This document shows, piece by piece, positions 1-7,612 of a stretch of 64,000 nt of DNA. The stretch is from assembly GCF_014192715.1 (NCBI RefSeq), contig NZ_JACHYH010000001.1, forward strand, positions 1 through 64,000, written 5' to 3'. Source of the DNA: Luteibacter sp. Sphag1AF (GTDB lineage Bacteria; Pseudomonadota; Gammaproteobacteria; Xanthomonadales; Rhodanobacteraceae). The first letter of the stretch is position 1. Every line of letters begins with the position of its first letter. Made by a program: the position numbers and the translations under genes. Under the pieces are notes generated by a model. That model was not told the origin of the DNA. It saw only the letters and a program-made list of their open reading frames with translations, and made no database searches.

Positions 1-78
1 GACAGCCTCGGCGGGCTGACACCCGCCGAGTTCAGGCAGCAAAACGACCCGGCAACCTCGGGTTATGGTTGGCACTAA
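1..78 (+). CDS. IS3-family transposase OrfB, C-terminal fragment (cut by window edge)
   Basis: The first 25 codons read in frame to a TAA at 76-78 and begin DSLGGLTPAEFRQQ, the tail usually seen after the DDE integrase core of IS3-family OrfB (the stretch after the conserved RPHDSLGG). The rest lies to the left of the window. The sequence just after the stop, CTAACTAACGGGGGGTCGAC, looks like the C/G-run terminal repeat of such elements, so the insertion sequence probably ends near base 95. The neighbouring minus-strand Rhs frame runs into it and ends in IS-derived codons. The family call rests on one short motif. Confidence 0.7.
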   Translation, partial: DSLGGLTPAEFRQQNDPATSGYGWH

Positions 79-671
79 CTAACGGGGGGTCGACAAAAAG
101 ACCAAAGGATTGCCCAGAGCGTACACGTACGTGCCCGCGCCCCCCTGAAGGCCAATAGGATCGCTCTGGATGTACCGGCCCGCCGCCGCCGCGTAGTCGC
201 GGTTGACGTTGTAATTCAGGCCCGACTCGGTATCGAAGTACTGGCCGGGGAAGCGACTATGGAGTGTGAAACCGTTCAAAGACACGGGAGCGACTTCACC
301 GAATGCATTGCCAGCGTCGCCCCACCGCCAATCAATCTCGCCCGAAGCATCGGCAACAACGCGCGGCGATCCCAAGGCATCGACGTATACGAACGAGATT
401 TTTGTTGAGCTGCCGTTAACGTCACTTGTAGCGACAAGCAAACCGTCCAGATAGACGTAGCTGCGTGACCCAGGAGACGATGTTTCACTGATCATGCGGC
501 TCGATTCGTCATAGTCGAATCTTGTGACAACGCCACCCGCGTTTTTGCTGATCCGCTGACCGAATTAGTTGTATGCGTACGTTCCTACAGTCGCGCCGCC
601 CCGCTGAACCACCGTCATCCGGTTGCGACCGTTGTATCCAATTGCATCTGAAGCGCCCTCGTTGATAGAAG
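79..671 (-). pseudogene. Rhs/YD-repeat protein, fragment of the conserved core
   Basis: Read on the minus strand this encodes the end of an Rhs core: YD-type repeats (GYNGRNRMT, then YAYN, GQRISK, RFDYDESSRM) followed by the hallmark end of the core (SRFPGQYFDTESGLNYNVNRD, then RYIQSDPIGL and YALGNPL). Two things make it a pseudogene. A TAA stop (near 567) interrupts the frame between YAYN and FGQRISK, where related proteins have a residue such as Ala or Gln. The fragment is also bounded on both sides by IS3-family elements: the last codons (LSTPR, stop at 79-81) come from the left IS, and the upstream part ends at the right IS near 672. Intact Rhs proteins are usually over 1000 residues and deliver a variable C-terminal toxin; neither the delivery part nor the toxin remains here. 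Confidence 0.8.
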
Positions 672-698
672 TAGAGTTTCCTCCAGAAAAAGCTCTAT

Positions 699-966
699 TT
701 GAAGAAGTCGAAATTCAGCGAAGAACAGATCGTGCGCATCCTTAAAGAAGTCGAGGCTGGCGCGAAAGTGGCCGAAACGTGCCGTAAGCACGGCATCAGC
801 GATGCCGACCTACTATGTCTGGAAGAACAAATACGCCGGCATGGAGGTGTCGCAGCTGCGGCATCTGAAGGATGTCGAAGCCGAGCTGGTGCGGCTCAAG
901 CGCATGTACGCCGATTTGGCACTGGAGCACCACGCGCTGAAGGATGTCCTGTCGCGAAAGCTCTAA
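699..966 (+). pseudogene. IS3-family OrfA, frameshifted
   Basis: OrfA is the helix-turn-helix DNA-binding subunit that pairs with the OrfB integrase. The N-terminus reads KKSKFSEEQIVRILKEVEAG then KHGISDA, a typical IS3/IS407-type start. At about 804-806 one extra C shifts the frame. In the next frame the expected continuation TYYVWKNKYAGMEVSQL and the leucine-zipper-like segment KDVEAELVRLKRMYADLALE run to a TAA at 964-966. The first codon is TTG where relatives usually have ATG. The insertion has a side effect: the 5' part of orfA is now in the same frame as orfB, so one long open frame (699-1796) spans both, with about 50 nonsense codons between them. A working fused transposase is unlikely. 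Confidence 0.75.
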
Positions 967-968
967 GC

Positions 969-1796
969 CAGGCTCGGCGACTGGAGCTGAGTCTGGCGAT
1001 GCAAACCCATCATGGTCTGAGTGCACGGCGTGCGGATCGCGCGCCGAGGCGATCGCGTTCGGCGCGCCACTACCGATCACGGGTGCGCGACAATGGCCCG
1101 CCGTTTACCGCCATCGAGGCACACCTGAAAGGCAACCCGGGTCACGGCTTCGGCCTGCTGTTCGACCAGGCGCTTCGGCCTCAGGGCTTTGGCAAGACCC
1201 GCAGTTGGCGGGTCTATGTGGGCTTGCGCCTGAACCTTCTACGTCGTGGCAAGCGTCGTTGGTCCGAACGCACCCGCGAACCGCTGGAGATTCCCATGCA
1301 GGCTAATCACACCTGGTCGGCTGATTCCATGAGCGACGCCCTATGGTCGGGCCGCCGTTTCCGCACATTCAACGTCGACGATGATTTCAATTACCAGTCG
1401 CTACGTATCGAAATCGATACGAGCTTGCCCTCGCAACGCGTCATTCGCGTTCTGGACGAGCTCGTTGAGCTTCGCGGCGCACCGCGACGACTGCGATTAG
1501 ACAATGGCCCTGAATTCATCAGCGCGGCCCTCAAACAGTGGGCTCTACGGCATGGCGTCGAACTGCTGCACATCCAGCCAGGCAAGCCCACCCAGAACGC
1601 GTACATCGAAGGCTTCAACCGCACCTTCCGCACCGAAGTGCTGGATCGCTACGTCTTCACCACGCTCGCCGAAGTCCGACGCATGACCGAAGACTGGCAG
1701 CACCGCTACAACCATGACCGGCCACATCGCCCTCTCGGTGGCCTGTCGCCCGTCCGTTACGCCATGGCATCATCAACCACCTCTATTTCCAGATGA
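969..1796 (+). pseudogene. IS3-family OrfB integrase/transposase, degenerate
   Basis: OrfB carries the DDE integrase core that cuts and joins IS ends. Visible landmarks are EAHLKGNPGHGFGLLFD, then WSADSMSDALW (first Asp), RLRLDNGPEF (second Asp) and QNAYIEGFNRTFR (Glu), followed by NHDRPHRPLGGLSPVRYA near the end. So all three acidic positions are present. The segment between about residues 10 and 45 (around 1000-1105) does not look like the normal helix-turn-helix linker of this family and may contain small compensating indels. Its OrfA partner is frameshifted. Confidence 0.65.
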
Positions 1797-1861
1797 CTCG
1801 AAAGTACGAGGACGCTTCATGACCTGTGCAGGAAGTGCTGGGTCATTACACATAGCCATAG

Positions 1862-2497
1862 CTATTTGCCTGTAAGAGTGGCCTTCGCGTCATCGAGGCA
1901 CTTTTCACCACTAAACCACGTTGGCTCCTTTGTCACTGGCCTCTCGGTTAGTGCCCCGACTGCTTGTCGATCTGACTTCACTGCATACGAGAATACAAAG
2001 GATGTTGGAGATACTTCGCCATTTTGGGATTTGCGCAGACGGACATCCTCGATTCTCAGAGTCAGTTGCATACCCCGCACCCGATAGATCCGCGTATCCC
2101 CGAAGTCCGGATAACGTCCGCAAGTGCCTATGACGTCATTGAGCATGAAGCGCCCTCGACCGTCCCAGTCAGACGTCGCCTCGCGATCTTCAAATAGAAG
2201 CGACCTGGGCGTTTCGCGTGGTGCATTAATCTCTGACAGACGACACTGAAGTAAGCCCGAATAGTTGAAGTCACCCACGTCATCGAGATCACCACTTCGG
2301 CATCGCAACTCATACAACGGACGACCGTCCAAGCTTCTTACGTCCTTGACGAAATCCGCTTCGGAGGGCTTATCGAAGGAGATGCTGCCCGACTCCTCAC
2401 GAATAACCGGCCACTCAGTCGACTCAGCTCGAACGTAGCCGATCTCAAAAAGAGCCAGGGAGACCCAGAGCATTACAAATGAGAATAACTTCGTCAT
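1862..2497 (-). CDS. Hypothetical secreted protein (211 aa)
   Basis: I do not recognise a family. The start chosen is the ATG at 2497, preceded by GAGGAG at good spacing, which makes a clean Sec signal peptide (MTKLFSFVMLWVSLALFE then a VRA-type cleavage site near residue 26). The mature part is polar and has three to four cysteines (ELRCRSG, LLQCRLSE, IGTCGRYP, GEKCLDD), consistent with a disulfide-stabilised periplasmic or exported protein. It lies directly downstream of a protein tail on the same strand that ends 17 bases before this start, so the two were probably co-transcribed. The position inside an Rhs/IS zone suggests a toxin-associated or immunity role, but nothing in the sequence proves it. 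Base composition is lower in GC than the rest of the window. Confidence 0.6.
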   Translation of the reverse strand: MTKLFSFVMLWVSLALFEIGYVRAESTEWPVIREESGSISFDKPSEADFVKDVRSLDGRPLYELRCRSGDLDDVGDFNYSGLLQCRLSEINAPRETPRSLLFEDREATSDWDGRGRFMLNDVIGTCGRYPDFGDTRIYRVRGMQLTLRIEDVRLRKSQNGEVSPTSFVFSYAVKSDRQAVGALTERPVTKEPTWFSGEKCLDDAKATLTGK

Positions 2498-2513
2498 AGC
2501 CGGATACTCCTCA

Positions 2514-2738
2514 TCAAAGACTGGTTGTGCCTGTGGGACAAGGCATTCCATCCGGGGTATGAACGTTGACCTGCATCGTTCCCTGATCTTCTGACGCACC
2601 AGGCAGCTCGATGTACAGCGTGTTGGGGTTAGTGGCCGCAAACCAGTCCCGAACATTGCTGTACCCACTACCCGCGGGTGCCTCGCCGCCAGCTACATCG
2701 TGGGCATTGTCAGCTCCAGGTCGGCGAGGCGTCGCGCG
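2514..2738 (-). pseudogene. C-terminal remnant of an unidentified protein
   Basis: A minus-strand open frame of 74 codons ends at a TGA (2516-2514), 17 bases before the secreted 211-residue protein. It has protein-like composition (SNVRDWFAATNPNTLYIELP, then MQVNVHTPDGMPCPTG) but no start codon in its upstream part. An in-frame TGA at 2741-2739 closes it upstream, while an alternative frame continues. I read it as the tail of a longer protein, possibly an Rhs-associated toxin module, disrupted by a frameshift. It may instead be a chance frame. Confidence 0.4.
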
Positions 2739-2997
2739 TCAGGGAGACCGCGAGACGCTTCTTGCCGGATATCCGTCGCGATCTTGCCCGGCACGCGTAG
2801 AGGATTTCGCAGGCGCTCGATCTCTCGGCATCGTCGGTGGCATAGCTCATCAGCTTCTCCCCACGCACGTGACATCGGTAGCGCTACTCACCTCTACCCC
2901 ATTAGTCCAACTGTGGCGGTTTGATCTGAGGATACCTTTCGTAGACTGGATTTATGATGTCGAGAAGCATTGCCCCCATAACCCACCCGATCAAACG

Positions 2998-3237
2998 TCA
3001 TTTACTCTCGGCACGGTGGACCAGCACCAAATCGTGCTCGGGCTCGATGTAATGAATGAGCCCGTAACTTTCAAATTCGATCATGACGCCTGCTCCAAGA
3101 TACGCCCACTGTTCGGCCGAATATTCTGGAGAAATCCCATATTGACCACCGTCGATATCGCTAACTACCGTGCCCAGCTTTCCACCCAAGGAAACGATGT
3201 CGCCTAGCTGACTAACCTGGCCATCGCAATACTTCAT
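2998..3237 (-). CDS. Small acidic protein, immunity-protein-like (79 aa)
   Basis: Start chosen at the ATG at 3237, eight bases after GGAG; a GTG nine bases upstream (3246) is the alternative. The protein is acidic and compact, with the pattern MKYCDGQVSQLGDIVSLGG, a central GTVVSDIDGGQYG, then EEW-like AEQWAYLGAGVMIEF and GLIHYIEPEHDLVLV. I recall small proteins of this shape (MKY-DG...LGD-V-LG...GTVV...W-YL--GV-IE----GLIHY-EP) as standalone genes near Rhs and other polymorphic toxins in Pseudomonas and Xanthomonas, which fits an immunity or accessory role. That is inference from context. No cognate toxin domain survives next to it. Confidence 0.55.
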   Translation of the reverse strand: MKYCDGQVSQLGDIVSLGGKLGTVVSDIDGGQYGISPEYSAEQWAYLGAGVMIEFESYGLIHYIEPEHDLVLVHRAESK

Positions 3238-3380
3238 CGGGGTCACTCCGCAAAATTTTCAATGGGGATCGAGCCGAACACAGGGTCGCTAGCCGAGACC
3301 GCGCCAATGGGCTGCCAAAAACACTTGCAGGGGCGTGCCGAATTTCTTGGTGCGTGGTTGGCCTTGTATCAGCCGTCGCG

Positions 3381-3956
3381 CTATTCGCAGGCATCCGCGC
3401 CTGAAAAACTTTTCGTTTCTTTTGTCCAGCCGATGCCGTTCTTTGCATCACGAATCTTCACCCACCATTCGTACTTAGGCCTCGATACAACTTGCACTGC
3501 TGATGCGTTTGGCGGACTTCCAAACGCATCTTCAGGTACGTCTATTTGATCCGTGTAAGTTTTACCCTGATACCAAAACAGGTCACTTGCCTCGCCGGAG
3601 TAATGCAATGTGTATACGACATCACCGGCCTCCAAAGAAAGCCCAGGAGACTTGCCATCACGGGTATAGCCAATTCTTAGCGGCTTTAGAATCTTAGTTA
3701 TTCCGTATTGCGTAGTTATCACGACACCGGTGACCGCATGGATCAACTGACCCTGTGCAATTCGGAACGCAATAGGTGAATCGATTGATGCACTCCGATG
3801 AACATCAACAGGCTTCGTTGCGTGCCAATCCCCATAAGTGCAGCACTCAAATGGACAACTTCCAGTGTCCGTAAAGGGCAAAGGAGGTTTCTCTTGCGCG
3901 CGAGCTTGCCCAAGAGAAAAAAGCAAAGCTATGACGACACCTATTTGAATTTTCAA
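3381..3956 (-). CDS. Hypothetical secreted protein (191 aa)
   Basis: Translation appears to start at a TTG (3956) six bases after AGGGA. The frame begins with a good signal peptide (MKIQIGVVIALLFSLGQARA, cleavage near residue 20). The mature protein starts with a small Cys cluster (GSCPFECCTYGDW) and continues with beta-rich segments (VDVHRSASIDSPIAF, GDVVYTLHYSGEASDLFWYQG, YEWWVKIRDAKNGIGWTKE). This resembles bacterial SH3-like cell-wall-binding folds by pattern only. The TTG overlaps the TGA of the upstream remnant, so the two may have been translationally coupled. No function can be assigned; it belongs to the low-GC Rhs/IS zone. Confidence 0.55.
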   Translation of the reverse strand: MKIQIGVVIALLFSLGQARAQEKPPLPFTDTGSCPFECCTYGDWHATKPVDVHRSASIDSPIAFRIAQGQLIHAVTGVVITTQYGITKILKPLRIGYTRDGKSPGLSLEAGDVVYTLHYSGEASDLFWYQGKTYTDQIDVPEDAFGSPPNASAVQVVSRPKYEWWVKIRDAKNGIGWTKETKSFSGADACE

Positions 3957-4099
3957 CTCTTATCCCTGAATTGCCCTTGGTGCGGTTGAACACCGGGAGG
4001 CATGCCTGGCTGCCCACCTGGCACCGTGTGAAGCTGCAAATGGTAGTGCGTTCCAGAGCCGCCATTTTGCTCTTCTTGTCCATATCCTTGCGGAAAACA
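3953..4099 (-). pseudogene. C-terminal remnant of an unidentified protein
   Basis: A minus-strand frame of 48 codons ends in TGA overlapping the TTG start of the next gene. It reads GGSGTHYHLQLHTVPGGQPG then MPPGVQPHQGQFRDKS, Gln/Gly/Pro-rich and plausible as a protein tail. It is open only from a stop at about 4100, and a second frame over the same bases (ECLQTIGNACSNVFRKD, 4082-4140) also looks protein-like, which suggests a frameshifted pseudogene. No start codon or family recognised. Confidence 0.35.
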
Positions 4100-4414
4100 T
4101 TAGAGCAGGCATTGCCGATAGTCTGTAGGCATTCCCCTACACCTCGCGACTCACGTCAGTTTTTGTGAATGACTTAACAGTCACAAAGAAGAAACATTTT
4201 CGCGGCGAAGAATGCCGATCAAAGATGAGCGAAGCGCTCACATCCGCAGCGGCGAATTGGCGTCAATCTCGCTCGATCCTTGCAACCCCCGATCATCCGC
4301 CCCCGCCCTACAACCGAAGGCTTATTTCGCCGAACAGGCAGTCCGCTCTAGCATCTGCCACTTGCGTTATCGACGCAGGGAAGATGGGCAATCGCTGCCC
4401 AAGAGGCTTACGTT
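4100..4414. other. Stretch without a recognisable gene
   Basis: About 300 bases between the Rhs/IS zone and the next intact gene. Short frames exist on both strands but none has a start, a ribosome site and a protein-like sequence together. This is probably the edge of the accessory region and the leader of the methylglyoxal-synthase-like gene. Confidence 0.5.
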
Positions 4415-5299
4415 GTGCGTCTCGGATTGGCTGCCAGTCACCTGCACCGCAGCACGCCGGATGCTGCGCTCTTTCGCTGGATTCGTAGCTGCGAAACAGG
4501 CATTCGCGAGCTTGATCTGGAGCTATGTGCTGTTGGGGGTACCTACGATGCAATTGTCCGCGAGGGCCTGCTGAAGCATTATCCGGGACTGGTGCGTTAC
4601 CCCAGCGGACACAACGGGGGTCTCGTAAAACTGGTCGCAGGCATCGCTGACTCCAGTCCCTCACGCGAAGCACTGGACGGGATCATTTACCTGGTCAACC
4701 CGGTCGACGGATCTTCCCTGTTCCCCGAGTCAATAGCACTTCGACGCCAATGCGTCGTGCATCAGAAACCGTTCGTGTCCACCGTCGCCTCTGCGCAGGA
4801 CTGGATCGAAACCGAGCGCATCGCAATGGGAATGCGCGGCAACCCCAACGCCGACAGGTTCCATGCGTTCTCCGAACAAGGCATCGCACTGATTGCACAC
4901 GACGCCATGAAGGCGTCGATGCTGGAGTTCGCCACCACTCACTTCAATCTCCTGTGCCGGTTCGCGCTACGCATCGCAACCTCCACCACGGGAGACATTC
5001 TCAACGAACTGGCCACGCGCCTTGGCTGGTCACATGAAACCCCTTGGGTCACATGCTACGAGAGCGGCCCGATGGGAGGAGATGCGCAAATTGCGAATCG
5101 CATCTTCGAGCGAAGCTGCCAACGCGTTGTCTTCCTTGAGAACCCTCATGTAGCGCACCAACATGAAGCGGACATCCAGCTTCTGGAGCGCGCTGTCGCT
5201 GCCACCACATACGAGACTGTATGCATCACGTCTGCAAAGCCGGCATTTCGCTGGGCGGAAAGCGCCTGCCTGCGTGTGCAGCTGCGCGATCCCACGTAA
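4415..5299 (+). CDS. Tandem methylglyoxal-synthase-like domain protein (294 aa)
   Basis: Methylglyoxal synthase converts dihydroxyacetone phosphate to methylglyoxal and phosphate. Residues about 155-285 match that fold: GIALIAHDAMKASML (compare IALVAHDHCKQ of E. coli MgsA), RIATSTTGDIL (phosphate-binding Thr pair), SGPMGGDAQIA (catalytic Asp loop, Asp223) and HEAD (250-253, equivalent to HDPD). One conserved Asp, in the WDP motif of MgsA, is Asn243. Residues 1-140 show the same fold in degenerate form (RLGLAASHLHR, AVGGTYDAIVREGLL, IYLVNPVDGSSLFPE, PFVSTVASAQDWIE) and lack the catalytic Asp and His. The usual enzyme has about 150 residues, so this is a duplication or fusion. Start: GTG at 4415 eight bases after AGAGG; the open frame extends about 20 codons upstream without a better start. 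It stands alone and converges on an S9 peptidase gene. Activity is uncertain. Confidence 0.7.
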   Translation: MRLGLAASHLHRSTPDAALFRWIRSCETGIRELDLELCAVGGTYDAIVREGLLKHYPGLVRYPSGHNGGLVKLVAGIADSSPSREALDGIIYLVNPVDGSSLFPESIALRRQCVVHQKPFVSTVASAQDWIETERIAMGMRGNPNADRFHAFSEQGIALIAHDAMKASMLEFATTHFNLLCRFALRIATSTTGDILNELATRLGWSHETPWVTCYESGPMGGDAQIANRIFERSCQRVVFLENPHVAHQHEADIQLLERAVAATTYETVCITSAKPAFRWAESACLRVQLRDPT

Positions 5300-5371
5300 G
5301 CGCGAGCGTCTGTGCAACCTCGCCATTCATGGCACATTGCAAGCGGCTCAAGCGTCTTTATGGCCGCACGG

Positions 5372-5400
5372 AAAAAAGGCGGTGACTGATGTCACCGCCT
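5372..5400 (-). terminator. Rho-independent terminator of the S9 peptidase gene
   Basis: GGCGGTGAC / GTCACCGCC pair around a TGAT loop (5378-5399). Read on the minus strand the stem is followed by a run of six Ts (5372-5377 complement). It lies just past the stop of the minus-strand S9 peptidase. Confidence 0.85.
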
Positions 5401-5408
5401 CTTCCCTC

Positions 5409-7496
5409 TTACTTCGCGTCTTTAGCCGTCCACTGCTTCAACCACGCGTTCACCGTCTCGTGCCACTGCACGCTGTTCTGCGGCTTCAGCACCCAGTGGT
5501 TTTCGTCCGGGAAGTGCAGGAACTGGCTCGGGATACCGCGGCGCTGAAGTGCCGTGAATGCGCCCATGCCCTGGGTTTCCGGGATGCGGAAGTCCTTGCC
5601 GCCGTGAATGACCAGCATCGGTACGCGCCAGTCCTTTACGTGGTTGATCGGGTTGAAGCGCTCGTAGTTTTCCGGGTGGTCGTACTGCGTGCCACCATTT
5701 TCCTTTTCTTCGAACCAAAGCTCTTCGGTGTCGTAGTACATGGCGCGGGCATCGAACACGCCATCGTGATCGACCAGGCACTTCCACGGCTGGTTCCACA
5801 CGCCGGCGATCCAGTAGACCATGTAGCCGCCATAGCTGGCGCCCAGTGCGCAGGCGCGGTCGCCATCAAGGAAGTTGTACTTGCCGAGTGCGGCCTTCCA
5901 ACCCTGCTGCAGATCGACCAGCGGCTTGCCGCCCCAGTCGCCCGAGATGGAATCGGTGAACGCCTGACCGTAGCCGGTGGAACCGTGGAAGTTCACCGTC
6001 ACCACAGCGAAGCCCTGACCCGCGTACGTCTGCGCGTTCCAGCGATAGCTCCAGCTATTGGTCATGGCGCCCTGCGGGCCGCCGTGAATGATGAAGGCGA
6101 CCGGATAGGTCTTGCCCTTTTTGTAGCCCACCGGCTTGACCACATAACCCTGCACGGTGTCGCCGTTGGCGCCCTTGAAGGTGAAGAACTCAAAGTCGCC
6201 GGTCTGTGCGCTCTTGATGCGCTTCGCGTTGTAATGAGTGACCTGCTTCAGACCCTTGCCGTGAAGGTCGGCGGTGTAGAGGTCAGCCGGATGCTTCAGG
6301 TCGTCGCGCGACAGCAGCAGGCGGTTGGCGCCGCGGGCGTCAAATGCGCCCACCGACCCATCGGTCACCAGCGTGGTGACTTTGCCTGTTGCCACATCAA
6401 TGGCGAACAGCGGATGCTGGCCGTTGTCGTCGGTAGTGGTGTACAGCGTCTTGCCATCGCGCGAAATCTGCAGCGCTCCGGCCGTGCGGTCCCACGACGG
6501 GGCCACTTCGCGCTTGCTGCCACTGGCCAGATCCAGCGCCATGATGGCGAAACGATCTGCTTCGGACCCCGGGTCCTTCATCGCCGTGTAGTAAAGCGTC
6601 TTGCCATCCGGTGAGGGCAGCGGGTTCGCGTCCCATGCCAGGTTGGCTTCGGTCAGGTTGGTGGGTGCGGCGGATGCATCCACGGGCACGCTGTAGACGT
6701 CGAAGTTGGTCGACCACGGCTCGCTCTTGCCTGCAATGCGCGCATCGAAATACACGGTGCGACCATCGGGCGAGAACGAGAATTCATCGTCGCCACCAAA
6801 CGGCTTGCTCGGCACGTCACCGTCAATGCCACGAGAGAGCAGCAGCGGCTGTGAACCGGCGGTCACATCGGCCACATACAACTGCGCGCGACGACCGTCA
6901 GCCCACGTATCCCAGTGGCGAACGAAGATCTTGTCGTACACGGTGCCGGTGGACTTGTCCTTCTCGCGACCGTCAAGGCGCTCCTTCGTGCAGGCCAGGT
7001 CGGCGCAGTCGGTGAACACATCGAAGGTCAGCAGCACCTTGGAGCCGTCCGGGGACAGCTTGAAGCTGTTGACGTCGAGCGGGGCATCGGTGATCGCATC
7101 ACCGGCTCCAGCGGACAACGCCAGCCCCTTGCCCGTGCCGCCGAGGTTGCGGCGCCACAGCTGGGTCACGCCATCTTTTGCGGCCGTGTAGAACAGCGAC
7201 TGGCCATCCGGCGCCCAGCGCGGGGACGAGCCCTTCTCCACAACCTTCACCGCCGCGCCGCCCTTATCCAGGTCCAGCACGTAGATCGAGGTCAGGCCCT
7301 TGTTGGCCGCGTAATCGGTCACACGCACGGTATAGGCGGCATAGTGGCCATCAGGCGACAGCTGCGGGTCGCCCACGCGGTCCATCATCACCAGGTCGCG
7401 GATGGAGAACGGATGGACGGCGGCGGAGTCAGAATCCGCGGCCCAGACCGGGCCAGCCGCGAGCGCAAGGGCAAGCGCGGCAAACAGAGGCTTCAT
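5409..7496 (-). CDS. S9 family prolyl-oligopeptidase-type peptidase, exported (695 aa)
   Basis: A serine peptidase of the dipeptidyl/acylaminoacyl peptidase group, expected to release small peptides from proline-rich or blocked substrates in the periplasm. The start at 7496 gives a signal peptide (MKPLFAALALALAAGPVWA). Residues about 30-420 contain beta-propeller repeats (PQLSPDGHYAAYTV, PRWAPDGQSLFY, FKLSPDGSKVLL, FSFSPDGRTVYFD, PLPSPDGKTLYYT). The C-terminal alpha/beta-hydrolase has the nucleophile Ser554 in GASYGGY, Asp635 in HGGKDFRIPE and His667 in DENHW. Length and order fit the family. It is divergent from a POT-family peptide transporter 116 bases away, so one plausibly makes and the other imports small peptides. 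A terminator follows. Confidence 0.92.
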   Translation of the reverse strand: MKPLFAALALALAAGPVWAADSDSAAVHPFSIRDLVMMDRVGDPQLSPDGHYAAYTVRVTDYAANKGLTSIYVLDLDKGGAAVKVVEKGSSPRWAPDGQSLFYTAAKDGVTQLWRRNLGGTGKGLALSAGAGDAITDAPLDVNSFKLSPDGSKVLLTFDVFTDCADLACTKERLDGREKDKSTGTVYDKIFVRHWDTWADGRRAQLYVADVTAGSQPLLLSRGIDGDVPSKPFGGDDEFSFSPDGRTVYFDARIAGKSEPWSTNFDVYSVPVDASAAPTNLTEANLAWDANPLPSPDGKTLYYTAMKDPGSEADRFAIMALDLASGSKREVAPSWDRTAGALQISRDGKTLYTTTDDNGQHPLFAIDVATGKVTTLVTDGSVGAFDARGANRLLLSRDDLKHPADLYTADLHGKGLKQVTHYNAKRIKSAQTGDFEFFTFKGANGDTVQGYVVKPVGYKKGKTYPVAFIIHGGPQGAMTNSWSYRWNAQTYAGQGFAVVTVNFHGSTGYGQAFTDSISGDWGGKPLVDLQQGWKAALGKYNFLDGDRACALGASYGGYMVYWIAGVWNQPWKCLVDHDGVFDARAMYYDTEELWFEEKENGGTQYDHPENYERFNPINHVKDWRVPMLVIHGGKDFRIPETQGMGAFTALQRRGIPSQFLHFPDENHWVLKPQNSVQWHETVNAWLKQWTAKDAK

Positions 7497-7612
7497 GGGT
7501 TGTCCCTTGTTGCGTAAGAAAAGGCAGGCAGCGACGGTAAGTCCACAGGCGGCGCGGCGCAAGTCGGCCGGGCTGGCATAATCCCCGGATGCCGCCACCC
7601 TCGGATCCATGA

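Larger units (their letters stand above)
672..1805 (+). mobile_element. Degenerate IS3-family (IS407-like) insertion sequence
   Basis: The two transposase reading frames have the arrangement of IS3-family elements. The ends are uncertain. GAGTTTCCTCCAGAAA near 673-688 and the complement of the sequence after the orfB stop (GAGTCATCTGGAAA) are imperfectly related, as expected for the left and right inverted repeats. I see no clear target-site duplication. The element interrupts an Rhs gene and is itself mutated (see the two open-frame entries), so it is probably immobile. Confidence 0.6.

Noticed and set aside
5163-6614. A 483-codon plus-strand frame opposite the S9 peptidase
   Set aside because: Shadow of the peptidase, runs through the MGS-like gene end and the terminator, no domain features.
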